NCBI GenBank assembly: GCA_963741315.1
Contig: CAVUHK010000006.1
Coordinates: forward strand, 1-64,000
Direction of reading: 5' to 3'
Source: PALSA-1003 sp963741315
GTDB lineage: Bacteria > Pseudomonadota > Gammaproteobacteria > Burkholderiales > Casimicrobiaceae
Length of the DNA stretch: 64,000 bases
Shown here: positions 8,007 through 17,403 of the stretch, piece after piece
Position numbering within the stretch: the first letter of the stretch is position 1
How the letters are laid out: each line of letters opens with the position of its first letter
The notes under the pieces: generated by a model
Database searches by the model: none
What the model was told of the DNA's origin: nothing
The model's input: only the letters and a program-made list of their open reading frames with translations
Program-made: the position numbers and the translations under genes

Positions 8007-9215
8007 ATGAAGAAACCGATCTACCTCGACTACTCGGCGACGACGCCGGTGGACCCGCGCGTCGCGGCGGTGATGATCCCGTACTTGACCGAGCACTTCG
8101 GCAATCCGGCATCGCGCTCGCACGCCTTCGGCTGGACCACCGAGAAGGCGGTCGAGAACGCGCGCGAGGAAGTCGCCAAGCTGGTCAATTGCGATCCGCG
8201 CGAGCTGGTGTGGACATCGGGCGCGACCGAGGCGATCAACCTCGCCGTGAAGGGCGCTGCGCACTTCTACAAGGACAAGGGCAAGCACCTGATCACGGTC
8301 AAGACCGAGCACAAGGCGACGCTCGACACCATGCGCGAACTCGAGCGCGAAGGATTCGAAGTCACCTACCTCGACGTGCTGCCGAACGGCCTGCTCGACC
8401 TCGAAGCGTTCAAGGCGGCGCTGCGGCCGGACACGATCCTGGTCTCGGTGATGTACGTCAACAACGAGATCGGCGTGATCCAGGATATCCCGGCCATCGG
8501 CGAAATCTGCCGCAGCCGCGGCATCATTTTCCACGTCGACGCAGCGCAGGCGACCGGAAAGATTCCCGTCGACCTGGGCACGCTCAAGGTCGACCTGATG
8601 TCGTTTTCGGCGCACAAGACGTACGGTCCCAAGGGCATCGGCGCGCTGTTCGTGCGGCGCAAGCCGCGCGTGCGCATCGAGGCGCAAATGCACGGCGGCG
8701 GTCACGAACGCGGCATGCGTTCGGGCACGCTGGCCACGCATCAGATCGTCGGCATGGGCGAAGCGTTTCGTCTTGCGCGCCTCGAAATGGCAACCGAGAA
8801 CGAGCGCATCCGCATGCTGCGCGACCGCCTGTGGGCCGGCATCTCGCAGATGGAAGAAGTGCACTTGAACGGCGACGTCGAGCGGCGCGTTCCGCACAAC
8901 CTGAACGCGAGCTTCAATTTCGTCGAGGGCGAGAGCCTGATCATGGCGATCAAGGACGTCGCGGTGTCGTCGGGCTCGGCGTGCACCTCGGCCTCGCTCG
9001 AACCTTCGTATGTGCTGCGCGCGCTGGGGCGCAGCGACGAACTGGCGCACAGCTCGATCCGCTTCACCGTCGGCCGCTTCACGACCGAGGAAGAAATCGA
9101 TTTCGCGATCGAGTTGCTCAAGGGCAAGATCGCCAAGCTGCGCGAACTGTCGCCGCTGTGGGAAATGTACAAGGACGGCGTCGACCTCGATACCGTGCAG
9201 TGGGCTGCCCACTGA
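8007..9215 (+). CDS. iscS: Cysteine desulfurase IscS
   Basis: 402 residues, a class V PLP-dependent aminotransferase fold. It converts L-cysteine to alanine and delivers persulfide sulfur to IscU and to tRNA thiolation enzymes. The PLP lysine is Lys204 in SAHKTYGPKG and the active-site loop cysteine is Cys326 in SSGSACTSASLEP. I chose ATG 8007 (MKKPIYLDYSATTP) because it matches the family N-terminus; the frame is open further upstream inside iscR. The C-terminal HSSIRFTVGRF and VDLDTVQWAAH ending match IscS, which in E. coli ends with the IscU-binding tail. Confidence 0.97.
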   Translation: MKKPIYLDYSATTPVDPRVAAVMIPYLTEHFGNPASRSHAFGWTTEKAVENAREEVAKLVNCDPRELVWTSGATEAINLAVKGAAHFYKDKGKHLITVKTEHKATLDTMRELEREGFEVTYLDVLPNGLLDLEAFKAALRPDTILVSVMYVNNEIGVIQDIPAIGEICRSRGIIFHVDAAQATGKIPVDLGTLKVDLMSFSAHKTYGPKGIGALFVRRKPRVRIEAQMHGGGHERGMRSGTLATHQIVGMGEAFRLARLEMATENERIRMLRDRLWAGISQMEEVHLNGDVERRVPHNLNASFNFVEGESLIMAIKDVAVSSGSACTSASLEPSYVLRALGRSDELAHSSIRFTVGRFTTEEEIDFAIELLKGKIAKLRELSPLWEMYKDGVDLDTVQWAAH

Positions 9216-9241
9216 AGCAGTAAGTTGAAACGGAGTCAGTC

Positions 9242-9679
9242 ATGGCATACAGCGACAAAGTTCTGGATCACTACGAGAATCCACGAAACGTCGGTTCGTT
9301 CGCGAAGGACGCGGACGACGTCGGTACCGGCATGGTCGGTGCGCCGGCCTGCGGCGACGTGATGAAGCTGCAGATTCGTGTCGGCGCCGATGGTCGCATC
9401 GAAGACGCCCGGTTCAAGACCTACGGGTGCGGCTCGGCGATCGCGTCGTCGTCGCTGGTCACCGAATGGGTCAAGGGCAAGACGCTCGACCAGGCGATGA
9501 CGATCCGCAACACGCAGATCGCCGAAGAGCTCGCATTGCCGCCGGTGAAGATCCATTGCTCGATCCTGGCCGAGGACGCAATCAAGGCTGCGGTCGCCGA
9601 CTACCGTAAGAAGCACGGCGGTGAATCAGCTGCCGACGAATCCGCGAAGGCTGCGGCAGATTCGGTCGCGGCCGACTGA
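9242..9679 (+). CDS. iscU: Fe-S cluster scaffold protein IscU
   Basis: 145 residues. The conserved ligands Cys37, Asp39, Cys63, His105 and Cys106 are all present (GAPACGDV, YGCGSAIAS, KIHCS), and the HscA recognition motif LPPVK is at 99-103. IscU receives sulfur from IscS, assembles a [2Fe-2S] cluster and passes it on with help from HscA/HscB. The C-terminus is longer than in E. coli (128 residues) by an Ala/Glu-rich tail after YRKKHGGE. A purine-rich ribosome site precedes the ATG. Confidence 0.97.
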   Translation: MAYSDKVLDHYENPRNVGSFAKDADDVGTGMVGAPACGDVMKLQIRVGADGRIEDARFKTYGCGSAIASSSLVTEWVKGKTLDQAMTIRNTQIAEELALPPVKIHCSILAEDAIKAAVADYRKKHGGESAADESAKAAADSVAAD

Positions 9680-9687
9680 TCTTCGCC

Positions 9688-10011
9688 ATGGCGATCACCC
9701 TCACCGAAACCGCGGCGAAACACGTCGCCGGCTCCCTGAGCAAGCGCGGCAAGGGCATCGGCTTGCGCCTGGGCGTGCGCACGACCGGCTGTTCGGGTTT
9801 GGCGTACAAGATCGAATTCGCGGACGACGCGAAACCGGAAGATCTGCGCTTCCAGAGTCACGGGGTGACCGTGCTGGTCGATCCCAAGAGCCTGCCGTAC
9901 ATCGACGGCACCGAACTCGACTTCGCGCGCGAGGGCCTCAACGAAGGCTTCAAGTTCAACAATCCGAACGTCAAGGACGAGTGCGGCTGCGGCGAATCGT
10001 TCAACGTCTGA
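9688..10011 (+). CDS. iscA: A-type Fe-S carrier protein IscA
   Basis: 107 residues, HesB/IscA family. The three cluster-binding cysteines are Cys35 (TTGCSG), Cys99 and Cys101 (ECGCGES near the C-terminus). IscA carries iron or preformed clusters to target proteins, especially [4Fe-4S] enzymes. It starts 8 bases after the iscU stop and is clearly in the same operon. About 90 bases without a gene follow before hscB. Confidence 0.97.
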   Translation: MAITLTETAAKHVAGSLSKRGKGIGLRLGVRTTGCSGLAYKIEFADDAKPEDLRFQSHGVTVLVDPKSLPYIDGTELDFAREGLNEGFKFNNPNVKDECGCGESFNV

Positions 10012-10101
10012 CGACCCGCCTGCACGCCTAGTCTTTCGCAGTCCCGCTCCCGCGGCGCACTCCCGCTGGGCGCGCGCCTCGCGCAACAGAAAACGCCAAC
10101 C

Positions 10102-10632
10102 GTGATCGATTTCGCCCAAGACTACTTCTCGTTGTTCGGCCTGCCTGCCCGCTACCGCTGCGATGCCGCCAAGCTCGACAGCGCCTACCGCAGGTTGCAG
10201 GGGGAGGTGCATCCCGATCGCTACGCCACGGCGGGCGCCGCCGAGCGTCGCCTCGCGCTGCAGTCGTCGGCGCGCGTCAACGAGGCCTACCGCGCGCTCA
10301 AGGATCCCGTAGATCGCGCGCAATACCTGCTCTCGCTGCACGGCATCGTCGCGCTGGACGAAACCGACACCGCGCTGCCGGCGGACTTTCTCGAATACCA
10401 GCTCGATCGTCGCGAAGCCGTCGCCGACGCGACCGCTCAGCGCGACGAGCGCGCTCTCGGTGCACTGCTCGCCGACGTGGGCAAGGAGACCACCGAGCTC
10501 GAGCAGACGCTCGGCGACGAGATCGACGTCGCGCGCGCGCTCGAAGCCGCTCGCATGACGGTACGCAAGCTCAAGTTCCTGTCCCGGCTTGCGGCCGACA
10601 TCGAGAACGCAGTCGCCGAGGTCGAGCACTGA
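10102..10632 (+). CDS. hscB: Fe-S assembly co-chaperone HscB
   Basis: 176 residues with a GTG start (giving MIDFAQDYFSLFGLPARY). An N-terminal J domain carries the HPD motif at residues 37-39 (EVHPDRY) that stimulates the ATPase of HscA. The C-terminal part (RREAVADAT to the end) is the helical IscU-binding domain. Its stop overlaps the hscA start (TGATG), implying translational coupling of the co-chaperone and chaperone. Confidence 0.95.
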   Translation: MIDFAQDYFSLFGLPARYRCDAAKLDSAYRRLQGEVHPDRYATAGAAERRLALQSSARVNEAYRALKDPVDRAQYLLSLHGIVALDETDTALPADFLEYQLDRREAVADATAQRDERALGALLADVGKETTELEQTLGDEIDVARALEAARMTVRKLKFLSRLAADIENAVAEVEH

Positions 10633-12495
10633 TGGCGTTGCTGCAGATCGCGGAGCCTGGAGAAGCGCCGGCGCCGCATGGCCACCGGCGCGCGGTGGGC
10701 ATCGATCTGGGCACGACCAATTCGCTGGTTGCGACTGTGCGCAACGGCATCCCGTGCGTATTGCCCGACGCGGCGGGCCGCATGCTGCTGCCGTCAATCG
10801 TCCGCTATGCCCCTTCCGGCGTCGAAGTCGGCTACGAGGCCGAACTGGCGCAGGCACACGACGCGCAGAACAGCATCGTGTCGGTCAAGCGGCTCATGGG
10901 TCGCGGCCTGGACGATCTTGCCGACGCGCGCCGCTTTCCGTATCGCTTCGTCGACGGCAAGGGCATGGTGCAGATCGAGACGCGCGCGGGAATCAAGACG
11001 CCAGTCGAGATCTCGGCCGAAATCCTGCGCGCGCTGCGCGTTCGCGCCGAGCAGAGTCTCGGCGGCGAACTGCAGGGCGCGGTCGTGACCGTGCCGGCGT
11101 ACTTCGACGACGCGCAGCGGCAGGCGACCAAGGATGCGGCGCGCATCGCAGGATTGAATGTGCTGCGCCTGCTCAACGAGCCGACCGCGGCCGCGATCGC
11201 GTACGGCCTCGACAACGGCGCCGAGGGTACCTACGCCGTCTACGACCTCGGAGGTGGCACCTTCGACCTGTCGATCCTGCGCCTCTCGCGCGGCGTCTTC
11301 GAAGTACTGGCAACCGCCGGCGACACCGCGCTCGGCGGCGACGATTTCGATCATCGCATCTATTGCTGGGTCCTCGAGACTACCGGCATTGGCCCGGTAT
11401 CGGCAGGGGACACGCGGCTGTTGATGCTCAAGGCGCGCGAAGCCAAGGAAACGCTGACCATGCACGCGGTTGCGCGCATCGACGCGACGCTGGCCTCGGG
11501 CGAGTCGCTGTCCACGACGCTGACGCTGCAGACTTTCACCGCCATCACCGAAACGCTGGTCAACAAGACGCTGGCCCCCGTGAAGCGCGTGCTGCGCGAT
11601 GCGAAACTGACGGCCGCCGATATCAAGGGCGTGGTCATGGTCGGCGGCGCGACGCGCATGCCGCAAATCCAGAAAGCGGTCGCGGATTTCTTCGGCGCGC
11701 CGCCGCTCAACAACCTCAATCCGGACCAGGTCGTGGCGCTCGGCGCGGCGATCCAGGCCAACGTGCTCGCAGGCAACCGCGCGCCGGGCGAGGATTGGTT
11801 GCTGCTCGACGTCATTCCGCTGTCGCTGGGACTCGAAACGATGGGAGGACTGACCGAAAAGATCGTGCCGCGCAACGCGACCATACCGATTTCGCGGGCG
11901 CAGGAATTCACCACCTTCAAGGATGGCCAGACCGCAATGGCGCTGCACGTCGTGCAGGGTGAGCGCGAGAAGGTCGCCGATTGCCGCTCGCTCGCGCGCT
12001 TCGAGTTGCGCGGCATTCCGCCGATGGTCGCGGGTGCCGCGCGCATCCAGGTGACTTTCCAGGTCGACGCCGACGGCCTGCTGTCGGTCGCCGCGCGCGA
12101 ACAGTCCACTGGCGTCGAGGCGGCGATCACGGTCAAGCCTTCCTACGGACTGGCCGATGCCGACATCGCGCGAATGCTGGAGGAGTCGCACGCGCACGCC
12201 GCCGAGGACATGGTCGCGCGCTCGCTCGCCGAATCGCGCGTCGATGCCGAGCGCACCATCGCGGCGACCGAATCGGCGCTGGCCGCGGACAGTGAACTGC
12301 TGTCGGCCGACGAGCGCAAGGCGATCGATCGCGCGATCGCCAACGTCCGCAAGCACGCTGGATGGCGACGACCGGCACGCGCTGCATGCGGCGACCGATG
12401 CGCTCAACCGCGCCACCGAGGAGTTCGCCGCACGGCGCATGAATCGCAGCGTCGCGCAGGCGCTTACTGGCCGCAAGGTCGACGCCCTGGGCTGA
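10632..12495 (+). pseudogene. hscA: Fe-S assembly Hsp70 chaperone HscA, frame broken by one extra base near the C-terminus
   Basis: Specialised Hsp70 that drives cluster transfer from IscU. Nucleotide-binding motifs are intact (AVGIDLGTTNSLVA, VYDLGGGTFDLSI, VVMVGGATRMPQI), as is the substrate domain. The reading frame holds up to Lys574 (AIANVRK). The expected C-terminus LDGDDRHALHAATDALN to GRKVDALG then continues in the +1 frame. AAG-C-ACG at 12351-12357 has one surplus base (about 12354). Removing it gives 620 residues, against 616 in E. coli. As written, the frame runs on through fdx with a non-Hsp70 tail of more than 200 residues. Probably a sequence error, since fdx and iscX are intact. 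Confidence 0.9.
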
Positions 12496-12502
12496 CTCGC
12501 GC

Positions 12503-12844
12503 ATGGCTGAAATCGTCGTGCTGCCGCATGCGGAGCTGTGCCCCGAGGGCAAGACCTTCGAGGCCAAGCCAGGCGAATCGCTGTGCGACAATCTGCTTGA
12601 CCAGGGCATCGCGATCGAGCACGCGTGCGAGAAGTCGTGTGCGTGCACCACGTGTCACGTCATCGTGCGCGAAGGATTCTCGTCGCTGGCGCCATCGACC
12701 GAGGACGAGGACGACTTGCTCGATCGCGCCTGGGGGCTCACGTCGCAGTCGCGCCTGTCGTGCCAGGCGAAGCCCGGCGCCGCGAAGCTGGTCATCGAAA
12801 TCCCGAAGTACACCATCAACTACGCCAAGGAGGCCGCCAAATGA
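12503..12844 (+). CDS. fdx: Isc-type [2Fe-2S] ferredoxin
   Basis: 113 residues, adrenodoxin-like ferredoxin. The cluster ligands Cys42, Cys48, Cys51 and Cys87 match those of E. coli Fdx, and Cys46 is also present (ACEKSCACTTC). It supplies electrons for cluster assembly on IscU. It begins 7 bases after the hscA stop and its TGA overlaps the ATG of iscX (ATGA). Intact despite the frame break in hscA just upstream. Confidence 0.97.
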   Translation: MAEIVVLPHAELCPEGKTFEAKPGESLCDNLLDQGIAIEHACEKSCACTTCHVIVREGFSSLAPSTEDEDDLLDRAWGLTSQSRLSCQAKPGAAKLVIEIPKYTINYAKEAAK

Positions 12845-13047
12845 AATGGACCGACAGCCTCGACATCGCGATGGCGCTCTCGGAGGCGCATCCGGGGATC
12901 GACCCGTCGCGCGTGCTCTTCGTCGACCTGCGGCAGTGGGTGCTGGACCTGCCCGGATTCGACGACGACCCCAAGCACAGCGGCGAGAAGATACTGGAGG
13001 CGATCCAGCAGGCGTGGATCGACGAGGGCGATTTCGAGGACGACTGA
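12841..13047 (+). CDS. iscX: Fe-S cluster assembly protein IscX
   Basis: 68 residues, the typical IscX/YfhJ size. The acidic pattern is characteristic: MKWTDSLDIAMAL, LPGFDDDPKHSGEKILEAIQ and a DEGDFEDD tail. IscX binds IscS and iron and tunes the rate of cluster formation. It overlaps fdx by 4 bases and is followed after one base by a MAPEG gene. Confidence 0.95.
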   Translation: MKWTDSLDIAMALSEAHPGIDPSRVLFVDLRQWVLDLPGFDDDPKHSGEKILEAIQQAWIDEGDFEDD

Positions 13048-13048
13048 C

Positions 13049-13456
13049 ATGTTGATCGTGGTGCCGGTGACCGCTCTCTATGCAGGCGTATGCGCGCTGC
13101 TGCTCTTGGTGTTCGCGGCGCAGATATCGCGCTATCGAATGCGATTCCGGGTCGGCCTGGGCGACGGCGGCAACGCCGATCTGGCGAGGGCCATCCGCGT
13201 GCACGGCAACGCAGTCGAGTGGATGCTGCCGATGCTGCTGCTCATGCTCATCGCCGAACTCAACCACACCAGTCACATGCTATTGCACATCTGCGGTGCC
13301 GCGTTCGTGTTGGCGCGAATCGCGCACGCGGTCGGGCTGGGGCGCCGATCGGGTGAATCGCCGGGGCGCAAACTTGGCACGGTGGTGAGTTGGACGGTGA
13401 TCGTGGTACTGGCCATCGTGAACATCGTCGACTTCGCGCGCACGATGCTCGTGTAG
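13049..13456 (+). CDS. MAPEG-family membrane protein
   Basis: 135 residues with about four membrane helices (3-23, 55-75, 80-95 and 110-130). The family signature lies in ARAIRVHGNAVEWMLPMLLL. MAPEG members include microsomal glutathione transferases and eicosanoid enzymes; the bacterial ones are mostly uncharacterised, so no substrate is assigned. It begins one base after the iscX stop, so it is probably co-transcribed with the isc operon. It converges on serB, with 33 bases between the stops. Confidence 0.85.
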   Translation: MLIVVPVTALYAGVCALLLLVFAAQISRYRMRFRVGLGDGGNADLARAIRVHGNAVEWMLPMLLLMLIAELNHTSHMLLHICGAAFVLARIAHAVGLGRRSGESPGRKLGTVVSWTVIVVLAIVNIVDFARTMLV

Positions 13457-13489
13457 GTAAGTGCAGGCGTATGACAACCCTGCAGGACT

Positions 13490-14386
13490 TCACGCAAAGA
13501 AGTTCAGCACAGCGTCGAGCCCACAGTGGTCGATCGCGTAGGTCGTCTTTGCCCTGACCACGGGCTTCGCGCGATATGCAAAACTCGCGTCGGCGTGCGC
13601 CAGCATCGGCAGGTCGTTGGCGCCGTCGCCCAGTGCGGCGATCAGTCCGTCACTGCCTGCGAGCGCGCTGCCGATACGTTTCACCTCGGCGGCTTTGGCT
13701 TCCGCATCGACAATCTCGCCCTCGATCCTTCCGGTCAGCTTGCCGTCCGCGATCCCCAGCGTGTTGGCGAGCACGTGGTCGAGTCCCAGGCGTGCCTTGA
13801 GCCGGTCGGTGAAAAAAGTGAATCCGCCCGAGACCAGCAACGATTGCGCGCCCGCGCGCTTGAATCCCGCCAGCATCCGCTCTGCCCCCGGCGAAAGCCG
13901 CAGCCGCTCGTCGTACACGCGTTGCAATGCGCCGACTTCCAATCCGGCCAGCAGGCCCACGCGCTGGCGCAGGCTTTCACGGAAGTCGATCTCTCCACGC
14001 ATCGCGCGCGCGGTGATTGCCGCCACCTGCGGCTTGATGCCGCGCAGGTCTGCAATTTCGTCGATGCACTCGATGGTGATCAGTGTCGAGTCCATGTCCA
14101 TTGCCACCAGCCGCACGCGCGAGAGCCGTTGGTCGGTAGGGACCAGGCCGTAATCGAGGCCGACGCGGGCGCAGAATTCGGCGATCGCCTCATGCTTGGT
14201 CGGCTGCAGCAGCCGGAATGCCTGAGTCGCGGCGCGGCCGAGCGCTACGATGCCCTCGGCGCCGGTCAGCCGAGCCAGTTCCTTCAAGTCGGGCGTGGCG
14301 ATATCGTCGCCCTGGACCACGAGGTCGCTGCGCGCCGCGTGCGGTGCGGCGACGGGATCGATAGGGGAAGTGGATGCCATATGCAT
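13490..14386 (-). CDS. serB: Phosphoserine phosphatase SerB
   Basis: 298 residues, HAD superfamily. It dephosphorylates phosphoserine in the last step of serine synthesis, which feeds CysE. The nucleophile motif is D97-M-D99-S-T (VAMDMDSTLI). Motif II is LLVSGGFTFF, and the C-terminal motif is ALGDGANDLPML. The first 85 residues form a regulatory-type N-terminal domain. ATG 14386 is used; a second ATG two codons later is equally possible. It is divergent from the peroxiredoxin gene. Confidence 0.95.
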   Translation of the reverse strand: MHMASTSPIDPVAAPHAARSDLVVQGDDIATPDLKELARLTGAEGIVALGRAATQAFRLLQPTKHEAIAEFCARVGLDYGLVPTDQRLSRVRLVAMDMDSTLITIECIDEIADLRGIKPQVAAITARAMRGEIDFRESLRQRVGLLAGLEVGALQRVYDERLRLSPGAERMLAGFKRAGAQSLLVSGGFTFFTDRLKARLGLDHVLANTLGIADGKLTGRIEGEIVDAEAKAAEVKRIGSALAGSDGLIAALGDGANDLPMLAHADASFAYRAKPVVRAKTTYAIDHCGLDAVLNFFA

Positions 14387-14466
14387 AGCGCCGGACGATC
14401 TGTTTCGCGCATCGCGGCAGGCGTATTATAAGCACCCCGAACCGAGCGATTTTTCAGGAGGGCATC

Positions 14467-15123
14467 ATGTCAGTTCGCATTGGCGACGAAGCACCCAATT
14501 TCACGGCGCAGACCACCGAAGGAACCATCACCTTCCACGACTGGATCGGCGATAAATGGGCGGTCCTGTTCTCGCATCCCAAAGACTTCACGCCTGTATG
14601 CACGACCGAGCTGGGCTACCTCGCCAAGATCAAGCCCGAGTTCGACAAGCGCAACGCAAAGATCATCGGATTGTCGATCGATCCGGTCGACGATCACAAG
14701 CGCTGGGCGAAGGACATCGAGGAGACGCAGGGCACCGCGCCGAACTATCCCATCATCGGCGACGCCGACCTCACCGTCGCGAAGCTCTACGACATGATCC
14801 ATCCGAATGCGAGTGGCGCTCAGCCGCGCACGCCCGCGGACAATGCGACCATCCGTTCGGTGTTCATCGTCGGACCCGACAAGAAGGTCAAGCTCAACCT
14901 CACCTATCCGATGACCACGGGTCGCAATTTCGACGAGGTGCTGCGCGTGCTCGATTCGCTCCAGCTCACCGCCAAGCACAAGGTCGCCACGCCGGCGCAG
15001 TGGAAGCCCGGCGAAGATGTCATCATCGCCGGTTCGGTCAGCAACGACGAGGCGAAGCTCAAGTACCCGGGAGGCTGGAAGTCGCCGAAGCCGTACCTGC
15101 GCATCGTGCCGCAGCCCAAATAA
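14467..15123 (+). CDS. 1-Cys peroxiredoxin (Prx6 type)
   Basis: 218 residues. The peroxidatic cysteine is Cys45 in the motif HPKDFTPVCTTELG, and the long C-terminal domain with RSVFIVGPDKKVKL and PGGWKSPKPYLRI is typical of the Prx6 subfamily; no resolving cysteine is obvious. It reduces H2O2 and alkyl peroxides, protecting the cell and its Fe-S proteins. A strong GGAGG ribosome site precedes the ATG. The gene stands alone between serB (divergent) and rnr (convergent). Confidence 0.94.
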   Translation: MSVRIGDEAPNFTAQTTEGTITFHDWIGDKWAVLFSHPKDFTPVCTTELGYLAKIKPEFDKRNAKIIGLSIDPVDDHKRWAKDIEETQGTAPNYPIIGDADLTVAKLYDMIHPNASGAQPRTPADNATIRSVFIVGPDKKVKLNLTYPMTTGRNFDEVLRVLDSLQLTAKHKVATPAQWKPGEDVIIAGSVSNDEAKLKYPGGWKSPKPYLRIVPQPK

Positions 15124-15147
15124 CATCGAAGGCGGGTCGCCGGTTCG

Positions 15148-17403
15148 TCAGCGGCCCTTGCTTTGGCGTGCTTTCTTCGCTGAGCGGGGCGGCGTTGCCG
15201 GCGGTGGTTTCCTCGACGTGACCGCGGACGCGACGTCGACCAGCACGAAGTCGATCTTGGTCGCCTCGAGGTCGACTCGTGCCACCTTGACCCGGATGCG
15301 GTCGGCGAGCCGGTAGGACTTGCCACTTCGTTCGCCGTTCATCGCATGGTGCACGGCGTCGAAGTGGAAGTAATCGTTGCCCAGCTCGGTGACGTGCACC
15401 AGGCCGTCGACGTTGAGCCCGTCGAGCGTTACGAACAGGCCGAAGTGCGTCACGCCACTGATCGTGCCGTCGAATTCCTCGCCGACGCGATCCTGCATGA
15501 AGAAGCACTTGAGCCAGTTCTCGACATCGCGCGTGGCTTCATCGGCACGCCGCTCGGTCAACGAGCAGTGCACGCCGAGTTCCGCCCATCCGATGCCGCC
15601 GGGTTGATACTTGGTGCCGGCCAGGCAAGCCTTGATTGCGCGATGCACCACCAGATCCGGATAGCGCCGGATCGGCGAGGTGAAGTGCGTGTAGGCATCG
15701 TAGCCGAGCCCGAAGTGGCCTTCGTTGTCGGGACTGTAGACAGCCTGCTGCAGTGAGCGCAGCAACACGGTTTGCAAAAGGTTGAAATCGGGGCGTCCCT
15801 TGATCTTGTCGAGCAGGTTGGCGTAGTCGCCCGGTGTCGGCTGGTCGCCGCCGCCGAGCGAGAGCGCCGACGCGGCGAGGAACTCCTTGAGCGCAGTCAG
15901 CTTGCCGGGGGTCGGGCCTTCGTGCACGCGATAGAGGGCAGGATGCTTGTGCTGGAGCAGGTAGTTGGCGGTGCAGACATTGGCCGCCAGCATGCATTCC
16001 TCGATCAGCTTGTGCGCCTCGTTGCGCACCACCGGGACGATGGTCTCGATCTTTCCGGCGCCGTCGAACTTGAGTTCCAGCTCGATGGTCTCGAAGTCGA
16101 TGGCACCGCGCTTGGCACGCGCCGACGACAGCGCCTTGTAGAGCGCATGGATGTTCTCGAGGTGTGGCAGCACTGCCTTGGCCTCGGCGGTTCGCGTCGA
16201 CGGATCGGACAGCCAGTCCCAGACCTGCGTGTAGGTGAGGCGGGCGCGCGAGTGCATGACCGCCGGGTAGAAGCGCGCTTCCTTGATGTCTCCTTGCCCG
16301 GTGATTGCCATGTCGCACACCATGCACAGCCGGTCGACCTTGGCTTTGAGCGAACACAATTCGTTCGACAATTCCTCCGGCAGCATCGGAATCACCCGAC
16401 GCGGAAAGTACACCGACGTGCCGCGCTCGCGCGCCTCGACGTCCAATGCATCGCCGTCGCGCACATAGTGGCTGACGTCGGCAATCGCGACCACGAGGCG
16501 AAAATCACGGCCCTTGCGCTCGCAATACACCGCGTCGTCGAAATCCTTGGCGGTCTCGCCGTCGATGGTGACCAGGGCGAGCTTGGTCAGGTCGGTGCGG
16601 CCCTTGCGGTCGGCATCCTGCACGACGGCGGGCAGGCGCGTCGCCTGGCGCTTGGCTGCCGGCGAAAATTGATACGGCAGATCGTGCTTGCGCAGCGCGA
16701 TCTCGATCTCCATGCCCGGGTCGGTGTAGTTGCCGAGCACCTGCACGATTTTCGCGAGAGCCTCGCGATGCGCGGACGGCTGCTCGACGAGTTCGGCGAC
16801 GACCACCTGGCCGGGACGAGCCTTGCCGCGCATGTCGGCGGGAATGAGAATGTCCTGGCTGATGCGTTTGTTTTCGGCCACCAGGTACCAGATGCCGTGA
16901 TCCTCGTACACGCGGCCGACGATCTCGCGGTTGACGCGCTCGAGCACATCGACGATCACGCCTTCGGGACGGCCGCGCTTGTCGATGCCGACCTGGCGCG
17001 CGGTTGCGCGATCGCCGTGCAGCGCCTTGTGCATTTCCTTGGGTGCCAGGTACAGGTCAGCGCTGCCGTCGTCGGGAACCAGGAAACCGAAACCGTCGGC
17101 GTGTCCCTGCACGGTGCCCGAAACGAGGTCGAGCTTGGCGACGACGCACAGTGCGCCCTTGCGGTTGGTCATCAGCTGGCCGTCGCGGGTCATCGCGGCG
17201 AGGCGGCCTTCAAAGGCTTCGCGCTCTGCGCCGGTGGGCACTTTCAGGTTGCGGACGAGCTCGTCGGCGTGCATCGGCACGCCCTGGTCAGCCAGGTGTT
17301 CGAGGATCTGCTCGCGCGACGGGATATCGACGTCGCTGACGCGACGGCCCGCTCGGCGCGGCGCGCCAGCGACGGGTTTTACAGCAGGTTGTTTCTTTGA
17401 CAA
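15148..17403 (-). CDS. rnr: Ribonuclease R
   Basis: 751 residues with a TTG start (no ATG fits; MSKKQPAVKPVAG). Domains in order: N-terminal winged-helix, cold-shock domains (about 85-240, containing GHADGFGFLVPDDG), the RNB catalytic domain with the metal-binding acidic cluster Asp281, Asp287, Asp289 and Asp290 (DGETAKDFDDAV), and a C-terminal S1 domain (ISGVTHFGLFVTLDG), ending in a short basic tail. It is a 3'-5' exoribonuclease that degrades structured RNA and is involved in rRNA/tRNA quality control. It converges on the peroxiredoxin gene and is divergent from tRNA-Leu, whose promoter overlaps its start. Confidence 0.96.
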   Translation of the reverse strand: MSKKQPAVKPVAGAPRRAGRRVSDVDIPSREQILEHLADQGVPMHADELVRNLKVPTGAEREAFEGRLAAMTRDGQLMTNRKGALCVVAKLDLVSGTVQGHADGFGFLVPDDGSADLYLAPKEMHKALHGDRATARQVGIDKRGRPEGVIVDVLERVNREIVGRVYEDHGIWYLVAENKRISQDILIPADMRGKARPGQVVVAELVEQPSAHREALAKIVQVLGNYTDPGMEIEIALRKHDLPYQFSPAAKRQATRLPAVVQDADRKGRTDLTKLALVTIDGETAKDFDDAVYCERKGRDFRLVVAIADVSHYVRDGDALDVEARERGTSVYFPRRVIPMLPEELSNELCSLKAKVDRLCMVCDMAITGQGDIKEARFYPAVMHSRARLTYTQVWDWLSDPSTRTAEAKAVLPHLENIHALYKALSSARAKRGAIDFETIELELKFDGAGKIETIVPVVRNEAHKLIEECMLAANVCTANYLLQHKHPALYRVHEGPTPGKLTALKEFLAASALSLGGGDQPTPGDYANLLDKIKGRPDFNLLQTVLLRSLQQAVYSPDNEGHFGLGYDAYTHFTSPIRRYPDLVVHRAIKACLAGTKYQPGGIGWAELGVHCSLTERRADEATRDVENWLKCFFMQDRVGEEFDGTISGVTHFGLFVTLDGLNVDGLVHVTELGNDYFHFDAVHHAMNGERSGKSYRLADRIRVKVARVDLEATKIDFVLVDVASAVTSRKPPPATPPRSAKKARQSKGR

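Noticed and set aside
12361..13055. Extension of the hscA frame into an 807-residue protein
   Set aside because: After codon 574 the sequence is Arg-rich and out of frame with the Hsp70 C-terminus, fdx and iscX; it is a product of the frame break.
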